From JAITWN01 sp964437335 (GTDB lineage: Bacteria > Pseudomonadota > Gammaproteobacteria > SZUA-140), in assembly GCA_964437335.1 (NCBI GenBank), contig CAYTGL010000005.1:1-64000 (forward strand): 64,000 bases of DNA, given 5' to 3'. The notes beneath the pieces were generated by a model. It worked only from the letters and a program-made list of their open reading frames with translations, had not been told where the DNA came from and did no database searches. Both the position numbers and the translations under genes were made by a program. Of the stretch, positions 24,106-33,895 are shown piece by piece. How positions within the stretch are numbered: the stretch's first letter is position 1; each line of letters begins with the position of its first letter.

Positions 24106-25253
24106 GCGGCGCCTTCGATATCCCGGCCGGCAAGCGCGAGCACCGCCTCCGCGGCCCGGTCGTTCGCGCCCTGGCGCAGTTGCGCATGCAAATGGGCAAA
24201 TCGCTCGTGTACATGGCGGGCCGCGGCCGGATCCTCGAGATAGGTCAGTAACGCGGCGCCGAGGGCTTCCGGGGTCGCGGCATCCTGGATGAACTCCGGC
24301 ACGACCTTTTCGCCGGCAAGCAGGTTGGGTATCGAGTAGGTATCGATATAAAGCAAACGCCGTCCGAGCCAGTAGGTGATCGGCGATACGCGGTAGGCGA
24401 CGACCATCGGCCGCTCGAGCAACATCGCTTCGAGCGCCGCGGTGCCGCTCGCGAGGAGCACTGCATCGGCGGCCGCCATGACGTCGCGGGCGCGCCCGTC
24501 GAACAACGTGACCGGCAATGTCGGATCTGATGCGAGCGCCTGCTCGAACAATGCGCGCACGCGATCGTTGACCATCGGCGCCGCGAAGCGCAGGCCCGGC
24601 CGTCGCGCGAGACAATAGCGCGCGGCGGAGATGAATGTCGCCGCGAGGCTGCGGACCTCGGATTCACGGCTGCCTGGCAGCAGCGCCAGTATTTCACCCT
24701 CAACCGGCAGCCCGAGCGCGCTGCGCGCGGCCCGCGCATCGACCACGGCCGGTATCGTATCGGCGAAAGGATGACCGACATAGCACACCGGAATCCCCTT
24801 CTCTTCGTAGAACACGGCTTCGAACGGGAACAATGTCAGCATCAGGTTCACCGACGCACCGATCTTGCGCAGGCGATTGCGGCGCCAGGCCCAGATGGTA
24901 GGGCTGACATAATGGACGGCGGGGATACCGCGCGCCTTCAGGCATGACTCAAGGCCGAGATTGAAATCCGGCGCGTCGATACCGATGAATACGTCCGGCG
25001 GATTGGCGAGGAAATGGCTGACAAGCTGCTTGCGCATGCCATGCAGTTCGCGAAAGCGGCCCAGGACCTCGACGAGACCCATGACCGACAAGCGCTCCAT
25101 CGGATGGAGCGCGCGACAACCGGCCGCAATCATCTTCGGGCCGGCGATACCTTCGAACACGGCGTCTGGCGACCGGGCGCGGATTGCCTCGATCAGGCCT
25201 GCTCCGAGCAGGTCACCCGAGGCTTCGCCCGCGACCAGGCCTATGCGCAGCAT
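24102..25253 (-). CDS. lpxB: Lipid-A-disaccharide synthase
   Basis: 383-aa GT19 glycosyltransferase that joins UDP-2,3-diacyl-GlcN and lipid X. Family segments: LVAGEASGDLLGAGLIEAI, FIGIDAPDFNLGLE, HYVSPTIWAWRRNRLRKI, LLPGSRESEVRSL and LLASGTAALEAMLLERPMV. Full length. It lies between lpxA (13-nt gap) and rnhB (overlap) and is part of the lipid A block. Confidence 0.97.
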   Translation of the reverse strand: MLRIGLVAGEASGDLLGAGLIEAIRARSPDAVFEGIAGPKMIAAGCRALHPMERLSVMGLVEVLGRFRELHGMRKQLVSHFLANPPDVFIGIDAPDFNLGLESCLKARGIPAVHYVSPTIWAWRRNRLRKIGASVNLMLTLFPFEAVFYEEKGIPVCYVGHPFADTIPAVVDARAARSALGLPVEGEILALLPGSRESEVRSLAATFISAARYCLARRPGLRFAAPMVNDRVRALFEQALASDPTLPVTLFDGRARDVMAAADAVLLASGTAALEAMLLERPMVVAYRVSPITYWLGRRLLYIDTYSIPNLLAGEKVVPEFIQDAATPEALGAALLTYLEDPAAARHVHERFAHLHAQLRQGANDRAAEAVLALAGRDIEGAA

Positions 25254-25266
25254 GGCCGGTACCCCC

Positions 25267-26037
25267 TCAGCGCACGATGCCGCGCTGCGACCGATCGATA
25301 AAATCCGCGATCATCCCCACCTCCGGGCACTCGGATGCAAGCATGCGCAGCTCGCGAACCGCCTGCTCGAGCGGCAGGTTCGATCGATACAATATCTTGT
25401 AGGCGTGACGCAGCATGCGCTGCGTTTCAACGCTGAAGCCGCGTCGCCGCAGTCCTTCCGTATTAAGGCCGTAGGGTTTCGCCATATGACCGGATACCAG
25501 CACGAACGGCGGGACGTCGCGGATGATCACGCTCGCAGCCGACGAAAAACTGTGCATGCCGATCGCGCAGAACTGGTGAATCAGGGTGTAGCCGCCCAGG
25601 ATGACGAAATCATCGACCAGCACGTGACCCGCCAGCGATGCATGGTTCGCGAAGATCGCCTGATTGCCGATCAGACAATCATGCGCGACATGGACGCCGA
25701 CCATGAACAGGTTGTCGTTGCCGATACGGGTCACGCCGCCGCCCTGCACGGTTCCGAGATGCATCGTCACGTATTCGCGAATCACGTTGCGATCGCCGAT
25801 CTCGAGCATGGTGCGCTCGCCCTTGTATTTCTTGTCCTGCGACACCTCGCCAATCGATGCGAACTGAAAGATCCGGTTATCCCGTCCGATGCGGGTCGGT
25901 CCCTTGATCACGACGTGCGGCCCGATGCGGCAGCCGGGGCCAATCACGACATCGGGACCGATGATGGAGAACGGGCCGATCTCGACATCATCGGCGATTT
26001 GCGCGCCGGGATCGACGATGGCATGCGGATCGATCAA
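25267..26037 (-). CDS. lpxA: Acyl-ACP--UDP-N-acetylglucosamine O-acyltransferase
   Basis: 256-aa first enzyme of lipid A synthesis: a left-handed beta-helix built from hexapeptide repeats, with catalytic HVAHD (second His about residue 119). Also visible are GEVSQDKKYKGE and the C-terminal helical domain with GLRRRGFSVETQRML. I place the start at TTG 26037 (MIDPHAIVDPGAQI), because it gives the family N-terminus, AAGGA lies at the right distance, and TTG overlaps the fabZ TGA as TTGA. An in-frame GTG at 26061 would add eight residues. Confidence 0.95.
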   Translation of the reverse strand: MIDPHAIVDPGAQIADDVEIGPFSIIGPDVVIGPGCRIGPHVVIKGPTRIGRDNRIFQFASIGEVSQDKKYKGERTMLEIGDRNVIREYVTMHLGTVQGGGVTRIGNDNLFMVGVHVAHDCLIGNQAIFANHASLAGHVLVDDFVILGGYTLIHQFCAIGMHSFSSAASVIIRDVPPFVLVSGHMAKPYGLNTEGLRRRGFSVETQRMLRHAYKILYRSNLPLEQAVRELRMLASECPEVGMIADFIDRSQRGIVR

Positions 26038-26516
26038 TCTACTGAATCCTTGGCCGCGCACATCATGTCGGCGCTGGCGACGAGCGCGCCGTCGACCCGG
26101 GCTTCGGTCGCGAAGAACCAGATGTTGCGGACGCTGCGCGTCACCGTCACATCGATGATGATCTGATCGCCGGGCCCGACCGGCTTCTTGAAGCGGGCCT
26201 TGTCGATGCCGACCAGATAATAGAGCGTGCCGTCGCTTGGCCGGGTATTGGTGGACCGGAAGGCGAGGATACCGGTCGCCTGCGCCATCGCCTCAAGGAT
26301 CAGCACGCCGGGCATGACCGGCCGTACCGGGAAGTGGCCGGTAAAATAAGGCTCGTTGTAGGTCACATTCTTGATCGCGGTCAGTGATTCGCCGGCGGTA
26401 TAGCGGACAACCCGGTCAATCAGCAGAAACGGATAGCGATGCGGCAGCCATTCGAGGATCTGGTGGATGTCCATAACTTCATCTGCCGCCGGTTCGGAAC
26501 CGTCATTCCTGTTCAT
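26034..26516 (-). CDS. fabZ: 3-hydroxyacyl-ACP dehydratase FabZ
   Basis: 160-aa hot-dog-fold dehydratase of fatty acid synthesis. The active-site segment is GHFPVRPVMPGVLILEAMAQ (catalytic His, Glu). It is preceded by ILEWLPHRYPFLLIDRVV and followed by KARFKKPVGPGDQI. The start is ATG at 26516 with AAGGT upstream; a later ATG at 26474 (MDIHQILEW) would give a more usual 146 aa. It lies between lpxD and lpxA, as expected. Confidence 0.95.
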   Translation of the reverse strand: MNRNDGSEPAADEVMDIHQILEWLPHRYPFLLIDRVVRYTAGESLTAIKNVTYNEPYFTGHFPVRPVMPGVLILEAMAQATGILAFRSTNTRPSDGTLYYLVGIDKARFKKPVGPGDQIIIDVTVTRSVRNIWFFATEARVDGALVASADMMCAAKDSVD

Positions 26517-26529
26517 GCAATGGATTACC

Positions 26530-27573
26530 TTATTTATTATCGCCCGCCCTGTCGAGCAGACTGCCGACGAGCCTTTCGAGTTCCGAAAGGCGCCTGGCCG
26601 CGTCATCGAGTTGCCTCATGCGGATGAAGTTCCTGCGCCATGCCGGGGTCGGTTCCACCGGCACGCCGGATGAATAACTGCCTTTCTCCGAGATCGACTG
26701 GCTCACGAATGTCGTACCGGTGATCTGCACGTCATCTGCGATCTCGAGATGGCCGCTGATCCCGACACCGCCGCCGATCGCGCAGCGCTTGCCGATCGTC
26801 GTGCTGCCGGCAATCCCGGTACACCCGGCAATCGCAGTATGCGCGCCGATACGCACATTGTGGGCAATCTGGATCTGATTATCCAGTTTTACTCCCTCCT
26901 CTATGACGGTATCACCGAGCGCGCCGCGATCGATGGTCGTGTTTGCCCCGATCTCGACGTCATCACCGATCACGACCCGGCCGAGCTGGGGAATCCGGAT
27001 CCACGCACCACCTTCGTTTGCATAACCGAAACCGTCCTCACCGATGACGACGCCGGACTGGATGCGGACCCGTCGCCCGATGATGACATCGTGATGAATC
27101 GCGACATTCGCGGAGAGCCGACTGCCCGTGCCGATCTCGACGCGATCGCCGATGAAGCACCCGGCGCCGATCGCGACATCACCGCCGATGCGCACGCCGT
27201 CGCCGATGACGGCGCAGGCGCTGATCGCAGATGAGGCGTCGATACTGCAGCCCTTGCCGATGATGGCCGCAGGATGAATACCGGGGACCAGCGCGGGATC
27301 GGGGTGCAGCAGTTGCGCGACACGCGCATAGACGACATAGGGATGATCGGTCACCAGCAAGTTAACCGGGCATTCTGCGTGAAACTGCGGAGCGAGTATC
27401 ACAGCCGCGGCGCGCGTATCGGTCAGTTGCGACCTGAACTTCGGATTCGCCAGAAAGGCGATTTCGCCTTCGCCTGCCCGGGCCAGCGGCGCGACCCTCC
27501 GGATGATACAGTCCGGATCGCCACGCACTTCACAGCCGAATCTGTCAGCAAGATCACCGAGGCTGTACGCCAA
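26530..27573 (-). CDS. lpxD: UDP-3-O-(3-hydroxyacyl)glucosamine N-acyltransferase
   Basis: 347-aa third enzyme of lipid A synthesis. The N-terminal uridine-binding domain (1-100) contains GEIAFLANPKFRSQLTDTRA. The hexapeptide beta-helix has GEDGFGYANEGG and the catalytic His in QIQIAHNVRIG (about residue 240). The C-terminal helix contains RRLSELERLVGSLLDRAG. It lies between skp and fabZ. Confidence 0.97.
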   Translation of the reverse strand: MAYSLGDLADRFGCEVRGDPDCIIRRVAPLARAGEGEIAFLANPKFRSQLTDTRAAAVILAPQFHAECPVNLLVTDHPYVVYARVAQLLHPDPALVPGIHPAAIIGKGCSIDASSAISACAVIGDGVRIGGDVAIGAGCFIGDRVEIGTGSRLSANVAIHHDVIIGRRVRIQSGVVIGEDGFGYANEGGAWIRIPQLGRVVIGDDVEIGANTTIDRGALGDTVIEEGVKLDNQIQIAHNVRIGAHTAIAGCTGIAGSTTIGKRCAIGGGVGISGHLEIADDVQITGTTFVSQSISEKGSYSSGVPVEPTPAWRRNFIRMRQLDDAARRLSELERLVGSLLDRAGDNK

Positions 27574-27598
27574 TGCCGCCGCGCCTCCTCGCGATGTT

Positions 27599-28135
27599 CT
27601 AGCGCCGCTGCGACGCGGCCTGATAGCGCTTCGTCAACCCTTTGAGGACGTCATCGGTGATGTCGAGCGCGGCATCCGCGTAGGCGATGCCTTCGAAGAA
27701 TATCAAATGGAAATTGCCCGCGTGCCCGACCTCCTGGATCGTTTCCTTTATGAGTTCCTGCAGGTTGCCGAGCGCGCCGCTGCGGCGGATGTTGACATCC
27801 TCGCGAAACTCTTCCTGCATGCGGCGCAGCTCGCGTTTTTTCGACAGGACGTCGAGTCCCATATTCCTGCGTTCCGCCTCGGACATCACCGGACCATCCC
27901 GGTTGAGCCGATCTTCCATTCGCGTGACATCGGCCTGCGCCTTCGCGATCTCCTCCTCGCGGGACGCGAACTCCTGCTTCAGTTGCGCTGTCGCGTCACG
28001 CGCTTGGGGCGCGTCCTCGAGCAGGCGCATCGCGTCCACATAGCCAAGCTTCAGGTCCGCTGCCTGGGCGTGGGTGGTGACCGTGAGCGCAAGAAATAAT
28101 GCCCATACGATTACGATTGGAAAGATGTGCTTCAA
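27599..28135 (-). CDS. skp: Periplasmic chaperone Skp/OmpH
   Basis: 178-aa periplasmic holdase for outer-membrane proteins. The signal peptide is residues 1 to about 25 (MKHIFPIVIVWALFLALTVT, cleaved after AQA). The mature protein starts ADLKLGYVDAMRLLEDAPQA, then has a long charged coiled-coil (LKQEFASREEEIAKAQADV to LRRMQEEFRED). The position between bamA and lpxD supports Skp rather than another coiled-coil protein. Confidence 0.93.
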   Translation of the reverse strand: MKHIFPIVIVWALFLALTVTTHAQAADLKLGYVDAMRLLEDAPQARDATAQLKQEFASREEEIAKAQADVTRMEDRLNRDGPVMSEAERRNMGLDVLSKKRELRRMQEEFREDVNIRRSGALGNLQELIKETIQEVGHAGNFHLIFFEGIAYADAALDITDDVLKGLTKRYQAASQRR

Positions 28136-28162
28136 TGTCGTGCTCCAGAATTACATCAAAAA

Positions 28163-30451
28163 TCAAAATAAGAATGTTCCCAGCGTGAACTGGAAGGATT
28201 CGGTGTTGTCGCCCGGCTTTTCGTTCAGTGGCCTGGCCAGGCTGAAGGTCATCGGGGCGATCGGCGTGTACCAGATTACCGAAATACCTACGGAAGTTCG
28301 CAGTTCCTCGCCTTCGAAATTTCCGACTCCGTCGAACACATTACCAATATCAAAAAAGGTACTCAGGCGCAATGACTTATTGTCTGCCGCGAAGGGTATC
28401 GGGAAGATCACCTCTATATTGCCGACGGTCTTGAAGGAGCCGCCGATAACCCGGCCCGCCGAGCGGGGTCCGAGGCTGGCCGCCCGGTAACCGCGCACGG
28501 ACTCGGGGCCGCCGGCGTAGAAATTCTCGAAAAACGGCAGCTCGGTGGTATCGCCGTAGCCATCGCCATAACCGATCTCCCCTCTCAGCAGCAGTGTGAA
28601 CTCGCCGAAAAGCGGGAGGTAACCGAGGCCGCGATAACGCAGTTTGTAATACTCGATGCCGCTCAAGGGCAGCGCAAGATCGCCTGAAATGCTATGCAGC
28701 ATGCCGCGGTTCGCCAGTATGGCCCGATTGCGCGTGTCACGTGAAACACCGCTCCTGAGCTTGAAGATATCGAATTTGTCCGAGTTTTCCGCAATGAAGT
28801 CGAGATATTCCGGCGGCGTATTGGCGTAGGTCTGAAGCCGGGTCTTTTCATAGGCGAACGCGATGCTCGCCGTGTTGAATTCACTGACTGGAATCCCGAA
28901 ATCGATGCTAAAGCCATCAACGTCAGAACTGTAGTCCGCGACCTGCAACTCGCCGGCATCGGTGCGCCGGCTGAACACGCTGAACCCGCGGCTGATGCCG
29001 TTCAGCGTATAATACGGATTGGTATACGAGAAGCTGTAGATTCTCTGGAACGAGCTGTTGTTGATCGTCGCGCTGACCCGCTTGCCAGTGCCGAAGATGT
29101 TGTCCTGGCTGACGCTGGCGTTGACCAGAACTCCCTGTGACTGGGAATAGCCGATACCGGCCATCAAGGTGCCGGAGGCGCGCTCGGTGACCGTGAAATC
29201 GACGTCGACCTGGTCCGGGATACCGGGAACAGGCGGCATCTCGACATTCGCGTCATCGAAAAACCCGAGACGCATCAGGCGCGCGCGCGAGCGGTTGACC
29301 TTGTCGGTGGAGATCCAGCCGCCTTCCATCTGGCGAATTTCGCGCCGAACGACCTGGTCCTCGGTCTTGATATTGCCGGACACATTGACGCGCCGGACAT
29401 AGATTCGCCTGCCCGGATCGACGATGAAGGTCAAGGCGACCTCGCGGGTTGCCGGATCCGTGCGCGGCGACGGATTGACATTCGAAAAGGCGTACCCTTC
29501 GAGGCCGAGACGGTCGCTGATCGCGGTCGCGCTCTGCTGCACCAGCCTGCGCGAAAAGATGTCGCCTGGACCCAGCGCAACAAGCGCGCGCAGTTCTTCT
29601 TCCGGCACGATCAGGTCGCCGGACAGGCGAATTTCGGAGACGGTGTACTGATCGCCTTCGATCACATTCACGGTCACGTGCACGGCTTTCTTGTCCGGCG
29701 TGATCGAAACCTGGGTCGAATCGATGGCGAAATTGACGTAGCCATTGTCAAGATAATGCGAGCGCAGGGATTCCAGGTCGCCGGACAGCTTGCGGCGGGA
29801 ATACTGGTCGTTGTCCGAAAATAACGCGAACATCTTCGGCGGGCTGAGCTGAAACTTGCCGAGCAGTTGACTGCTGCTGTATGCCCTGTTGCCGACGACC
29901 GATATCCTGACTATGCTCGCGACGTCACCTTCCGCGATATCGATTGCGACATCGACGCGGTTGTTCTCGAGATCGGTGATCTTCGAATCGACCCTGACAC
30001 CGTATTTGCCCTGGCTGAAGTACTGGCGCTCCAGTTCGAGTTTCATGCGCTCAAGCGACGAGCGGTCGAAAACACGGCCTTCAGCCAAGCCGATCGAGCG
30101 CAACGCCTCCATAAGCTGCTCGGTTTTGATGTCCTTGTTGCCCGAGAGCACGATCGTCGCAATGGTCGGACGCTCGCGTACCGTGATGACCAGCGCGTCG
30201 CCATCGATGGCCAGGCGAATGTCGTCGAAAAATCCGCTGTTGAACAAGTCACGAATGACCCCTGCCGCGCGGCTTTCATCGAAGGGATCACCGACATTGA
30301 GCGGCACGTAGTTCAGCACCGTCCCAACCGATATGCGCTCCAGCCCATCGACGCGAATGTCGCCGATCACGAAGGGATCGAGCGACCACGCGCGCGACGA
30401 AACCAGCAGGCCCAGCAGCAGGGCGATCAGTCTGTACTGAAAGGATGTCAT
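28163..30451 (-). CDS. bamA: Outer membrane protein assembly factor BamA
   Basis: 762-aa Omp85-family insertase. Signal peptide about residues 1-23, ending before LDPFVIGDIRVDGLERISVG, the start of POTRA1. Five POTRA repeats follow to about residue 420. The C-terminal beta-barrel carries the conserved loop-6 motif ESVRGYRAASLGPRSAGRVI, and the protein ends in an aromatic residue (FQFTLGTFLF). It lies between rseP and skp in the standard outer-membrane biogenesis order. Confidence 0.97.
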   Translation of the reverse strand: MTSFQYRLIALLLGLLVSSRAWSLDPFVIGDIRVDGLERISVGTVLNYVPLNVGDPFDESRAAGVIRDLFNSGFFDDIRLAIDGDALVITVRERPTIATIVLSGNKDIKTEQLMEALRSIGLAEGRVFDRSSLERMKLELERQYFSQGKYGVRVDSKITDLENNRVDVAIDIAEGDVASIVRISVVGNRAYSSSQLLGKFQLSPPKMFALFSDNDQYSRRKLSGDLESLRSHYLDNGYVNFAIDSTQVSITPDKKAVHVTVNVIEGDQYTVSEIRLSGDLIVPEEELRALVALGPGDIFSRRLVQQSATAISDRLGLEGYAFSNVNPSPRTDPATREVALTFIVDPGRRIYVRRVNVSGNIKTEDQVVRREIRQMEGGWISTDKVNRSRARLMRLGFFDDANVEMPPVPGIPDQVDVDFTVTERASGTLMAGIGYSQSQGVLVNASVSQDNIFGTGKRVSATINNSSFQRIYSFSYTNPYYTLNGISRGFSVFSRRTDAGELQVADYSSDVDGFSIDFGIPVSEFNTASIAFAYEKTRLQTYANTPPEYLDFIAENSDKFDIFKLRSGVSRDTRNRAILANRGMLHSISGDLALPLSGIEYYKLRYRGLGYLPLFGEFTLLLRGEIGYGDGYGDTTELPFFENFYAGGPESVRGYRAASLGPRSAGRVIGGSFKTVGNIEVIFPIPFAADNKSLRLSTFFDIGNVFDGVGNFEGEELRTSVGISVIWYTPIAPMTFSLARPLNEKPGDNTESFQFTLGTFLF

Positions 30452-30483
30452 CAGGGGCGTTCCGGACTTCTCAACCGCGCGCC

Positions 30484-31851
30484 TTATCCGCTGAGATGAA
30501 GGATGTCATTATATATCGCCAGCACCATTATCCCGACCAATAACGCGATGCCGATCTTCTGTCCAATCACCTGCGCCTGCTCGGATAACGGACTGCCCTT
30601 GACAAGCTCGATGAGATTGTAAAAAAGGTGGCCGCCATCCAGGATCGGGATCGGCAGCAGATTGAGTACTCCGAGACTGATGCTGATCAGGGCCAGGAAG
30701 GTGATGAACTGGACAAGGCCGGCATCGGCCGACGTGCCGGCGTATTGCGCGATGCGAACCGGTCCACCCAGGTTGGAGAGCGCGACGTTGCCCGTCACCA
30801 TATTCACCAATATGCTCACCGTCAGCCGCGTCATGTCCCAGGTGCGACTCAGCGCGGCCACGAATCCGGCCGCCGGCGCATAGCGTTCCGTCGCGCGCAT
30901 CGAATCGAGGAACTCCTCCGGCAGGTGAACCGCGGCGCCGATCCGCCCGATATCCCCGCGATCAGTCTGTACCCGCGCGGGGCGCAGCAGGAGGTTCAGC
31001 GTCCGGCCGTCACGTTCGATCACGATCGTGAGTTCCTGATCCGGATGCTTTCGGACGAAATCGACCCATTCCTCCCACGCCTCGACCGTCCGGCCATCGA
31101 CCGTCAGCACCCGGTCCCCCGGCTGCAATCCTGCGAGATCGGCCGCGCTGCCGTGTTCGATCGTGCCGATTACCGCCGGAACGACGGGCCGGTACATTCT
31201 GAAACCGATATTTTCGAGCAGTTCCGCGCGATCGGCATCCTGGTTGAGGGCACCGAAATCCAGGCGACGCTCCTGCGGCCGGTCGTCCTCGTCCAGCACC
31301 GAGATGCGGACGGCCTGACGTGACAGGCTCTTGTCCAGCAGCTCGAGGAAGGCGACGCTCCAGGTCGACACCGGACGGTCATCGATGCTGACGATCAGAT
31401 CGCCGGTGCGGAATCCGCCATTGGCGGCGATGGAACCGTCAAAGACCTCGCCGACGAGCGGCTTGACACCGGCGATGCCGATCACGAAGACCAGCCAGTA
31501 GGCCGCGATTGCGAGCAGAAAATTGAAGATCGGACCCGCGGCGATGATCGCGCTGCGACGCGCGAGCGTCTGCCGGTTGAAGGCGCGATCCCGTTCATGA
31601 TCGGGCACCGGGCCCTCACGTTCGTCGAGCATCTGGACATAACCGCCGAGCGGCAACGCTGCGATGACAAACTCGGTCTGGTCCGGCCCGCGGCGGACCC
31701 CCCACAGCGGTTTGCCGAAACCGACCGAGAATCGCAGCACCTTGACGCCAAGACGGCGAGCGACAAGGAAATGACCATATTCATGAAAGGTCACCAGCAC
31801 ACCGATCGCGATGATGAAGAAGAACGCGGAATACAGTATTTCACCCATCAC
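30484..31851 (-). CDS. rseP: Site-2 zinc metalloprotease RseP
   Basis: 455-aa intramembrane protease that cleaves anti-sigma factor RseA in the sigma-E response. The zinc site HEYGH is at residues 23-27 in the first membrane helix. Two central PDZ domains follow, with IEHGSAADLAGLQPGDRVLT in the second. The second metal-binding segment is NLLPIPILDGGHLFYNLIE near the C-terminus. Its ATG overlaps the dxr stop by 4 nt. Confidence 0.96.
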   Translation of the reverse strand: MMGEILYSAFFFIIAIGVLVTFHEYGHFLVARRLGVKVLRFSVGFGKPLWGVRRGPDQTEFVIAALPLGGYVQMLDEREGPVPDHERDRAFNRQTLARRSAIIAAGPIFNFLLAIAAYWLVFVIGIAGVKPLVGEVFDGSIAANGGFRTGDLIVSIDDRPVSTWSVAFLELLDKSLSRQAVRISVLDEDDRPQERRLDFGALNQDADRAELLENIGFRMYRPVVPAVIGTIEHGSAADLAGLQPGDRVLTVDGRTVEAWEEWVDFVRKHPDQELTIVIERDGRTLNLLLRPARVQTDRGDIGRIGAAVHLPEEFLDSMRATERYAPAAGFVAALSRTWDMTRLTVSILVNMVTGNVALSNLGGPVRIAQYAGTSADAGLVQFITFLALISISLGVLNLLPIPILDGGHLFYNLIELVKGSPLSEQAQVIGQKIGIALLVGIMVLAIYNDILHLSG

Positions 31852-33038
31852 GAGGCCTCGGCGGACACTGCCGCGATGCGCGACAGCGCGTAGGCGCGCG
31901 CCCGACGGTCATCCTCGAGTATCGCGTCGAGCGAGTCCGCCTCATGAGGATCGAGCGCCTGCATCGTGTCGTCGATAAGCTGCGGGATGCCGGTGAAACG
32001 CAAGCGGCGATCGAGAAACGCCTGCACCGCGACTTCGTTCGCAGCGTTCATGATCGCGGGCGCGGTGCCGCCGGCCCTGGCCGCCGCGTAGGCGTAGCGC
32101 AGGCACGGAAATCGCTCCGGATCAGGCGCCTCGAAATCGAGACGGCTGACGCCGGCGAGATCGAGGCGTTCCGCCCCCGATGCCATGCGCTCGGGCCAGG
32201 CCAGCGCATGGGCAATCGGGATGCGCATGTCAGGCGCGGCGAGCTGCGCAAGCAGCGAACCGTCGATATACTCGACCAGCGAATGTATCACGCTCTGCGG
32301 ATGGATGACGACGTCGACGATGTCGGGCGCAGCGTCGAACAGCCAGCAGGCCTCGATGACCTCAAGGCCCTTGTTCATCATCGTCGCTGAATCGACCGAG
32401 ATCTTGCGGCCCATGACCCAGTTCGGATGGGCGCAGGCCTGCTCGGGTTCGACGGCATGCAGCGCGGCGAGCGGCATTGAGCGAAAGGGGCCGCCGGACG
32501 AGGTCAGCAGGATGCGGCGCACACCGGCTCGATCCAGCCCTTCGCGCCAACCGCCCGGCATGCACTGAAACACGGCATTATGCTCGCTGTCGATCGGAAG
32601 CAGCTCGGCGCGATGAGCCCTGATCTCCTCGATGAACAACCGGCCGGCCATGACCAGCGCCTCTTTATTCGCGAGCAGAATGCGCTTGCCGGCACGCGCC
32701 GCGGCCAGTGTCGGCAGCAGGCCCGCCGCGCCGACGATCGCCGCCATGACCTGGTCCGTCCCCGGCATCGTCGCGGCAAGATCGAGCCCCTCCGCGCCGG
32801 CCGCGACGCGAGTGACGCTACCGGCATCGCGCAGCCGTCGCTCGAGCCGGGTCGCCGCGGAAGGATCGGCCATGACCGCAAGTTCCGGACGATGCGCGAT
32901 ACATTGCTCGAACAGGCGATCGACCTCGGTATTCGCCGTCAGTGCCACAACGCGGTAGCGGTCAGGCGCGCGCGACAGCACATCGAGCGTGTTCACGCCG
33001 ATGGAGCCCGTCGCGCCGAGTATGCTGATTCCGGTCAA
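31848..33038 (-). CDS. dxr: 1-deoxy-D-xylulose-5-phosphate reductoisomerase
   Basis: 396-aa NADPH-dependent enzyme of the MEP isoprenoid pathway. The N-terminal Rossmann motif is ISILGATGSIGVNTLDVL. LLANKEALVMAG and LPIDSEHNAVFQC follow, and TMMNKGLEVIEACWLF holds substrate-binding residues. The start is TTG at 33038, which overlaps the cdsA stop codon as TTGA and gives the family N-terminus; no ATG fits. Translation is likely coupled to cdsA. Confidence 0.95.
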   Translation of the reverse strand: MTGISILGATGSIGVNTLDVLSRAPDRYRVVALTANTEVDRLFEQCIAHRPELAVMADPSAATRLERRLRDAGSVTRVAAGAEGLDLAATMPGTDQVMAAIVGAAGLLPTLAAARAGKRILLANKEALVMAGRLFIEEIRAHRAELLPIDSEHNAVFQCMPGGWREGLDRAGVRRILLTSSGGPFRSMPLAALHAVEPEQACAHPNWVMGRKISVDSATMMNKGLEVIEACWLFDAAPDIVDVVIHPQSVIHSLVEYIDGSLLAQLAAPDMRIPIAHALAWPERMASGAERLDLAGVSRLDFEAPDPERFPCLRYAYAAARAGGTAPAIMNAANEVAVQAFLDRRLRFTGIPQLIDDTMQALDPHEADSLDAILEDDRRARAYALSRIAAVSAEAS

Positions 33039-33895
33039 GGCACCACTCCCTGCCACAACAATCCCAGCACAAACACCGGCGCCGCCGCCGTGATGCTGTC
33101 GATGCGATCGAGCATGCCGCCATGGCCCGGCAGCAAATGACCGCTGTCCTTGACGCCGGCCAGCCGCTTGATCATGCTTTCGAACAGGTCGCCAACAATG
33201 GAAAACAGGACCGTGACCAAGCCGAGCAACATCAGGGTCACCAGGTTCATCCAGCCGAACCCGAACCACAGACCAGCGCCGATGGAAACCGCGATCGCGA
33301 CCGCGAGGGCGCCGTAGACGCCCTCCCATGTCTTGCCGGGACTGACCCGCGGCGCAAGCAAATGATTGCCCCACAACCGTCCCGCAACATAGGCCCCGCT
33401 GTCCGCGCCCCAGACCAGCAGCATAAGCAGCAGGACAAAGACCTCGCCGGACAGCGCGCTACCGTGGAGGATCACCAGTGCCAGCCACGCCGGCACCAGG
33501 GTGAAGATCCCGAGCATACCCAAAAGGAAGTGCGGAGGGAATCGGACGTTGGCGACGCCGGGCACCTGCAAAGTGAACGCTGCCGGATTCTGGCCAAAAC
33601 GCCTGATCCATAACAGCGCGACGCACCACCACAGAACCGCAGCGGCCATGATCGCATGACGCATGCCGGGCAGCGTAATCAGCCAGGCAGAGAACACCAT
33701 GATCGCGAGCACCAATGCCATCCAGCCAAGGCGCAGGGCATCCGAACGCAGGCCCATCAGGCGACCCCATTCCCACGCGCCGATCAGTACGATAAAAGCG
33801 ATGACCACCGTAAAATACGGCGTCGGCAGCGCCAGAATGCACCAGACGAACAGGGGCAGCAGGATCGCGATAGTCAGAAGGCGCTGTTTAAGCAC
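33035..33895 (-). CDS. cdsA: Phosphatidate cytidylyltransferase
   Basis: 286-aa integral membrane enzyme producing CDP-diacylglycerol. About eight transmembrane helices are visible. The C-terminal CDS signature is SPGKTWEGVYGALAVAIAVS and further DLFESMIKRLAGVKDSGHLL (partly SxxKRxxxxKDxxxxxPGHGG). The start is GTG at 33895 (MLKQRLLTIAILLPLF), overlapping the uppS end by 8 nt. A longer upstream frame is antisense noise within uppS. Confidence 0.95.
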   Translation of the reverse strand: MLKQRLLTIAILLPLFVWCILALPTPYFTVVIAFIVLIGAWEWGRLMGLRSDALRLGWMALVLAIMVFSAWLITLPGMRHAIMAAAVLWWCVALLWIRRFGQNPAAFTLQVPGVANVRFPPHFLLGMLGIFTLVPAWLALVILHGSALSGEVFVLLLMLLVWGADSGAYVAGRLWGNHLLAPRVSPGKTWEGVYGALAVAIAVSIGAGLWFGFGWMNLVTLMLLGLVTVLFSIVGDLFESMIKRLAGVKDSGHLLPGHGGMLDRIDSITAAAPVFVLGLLWQGVVP

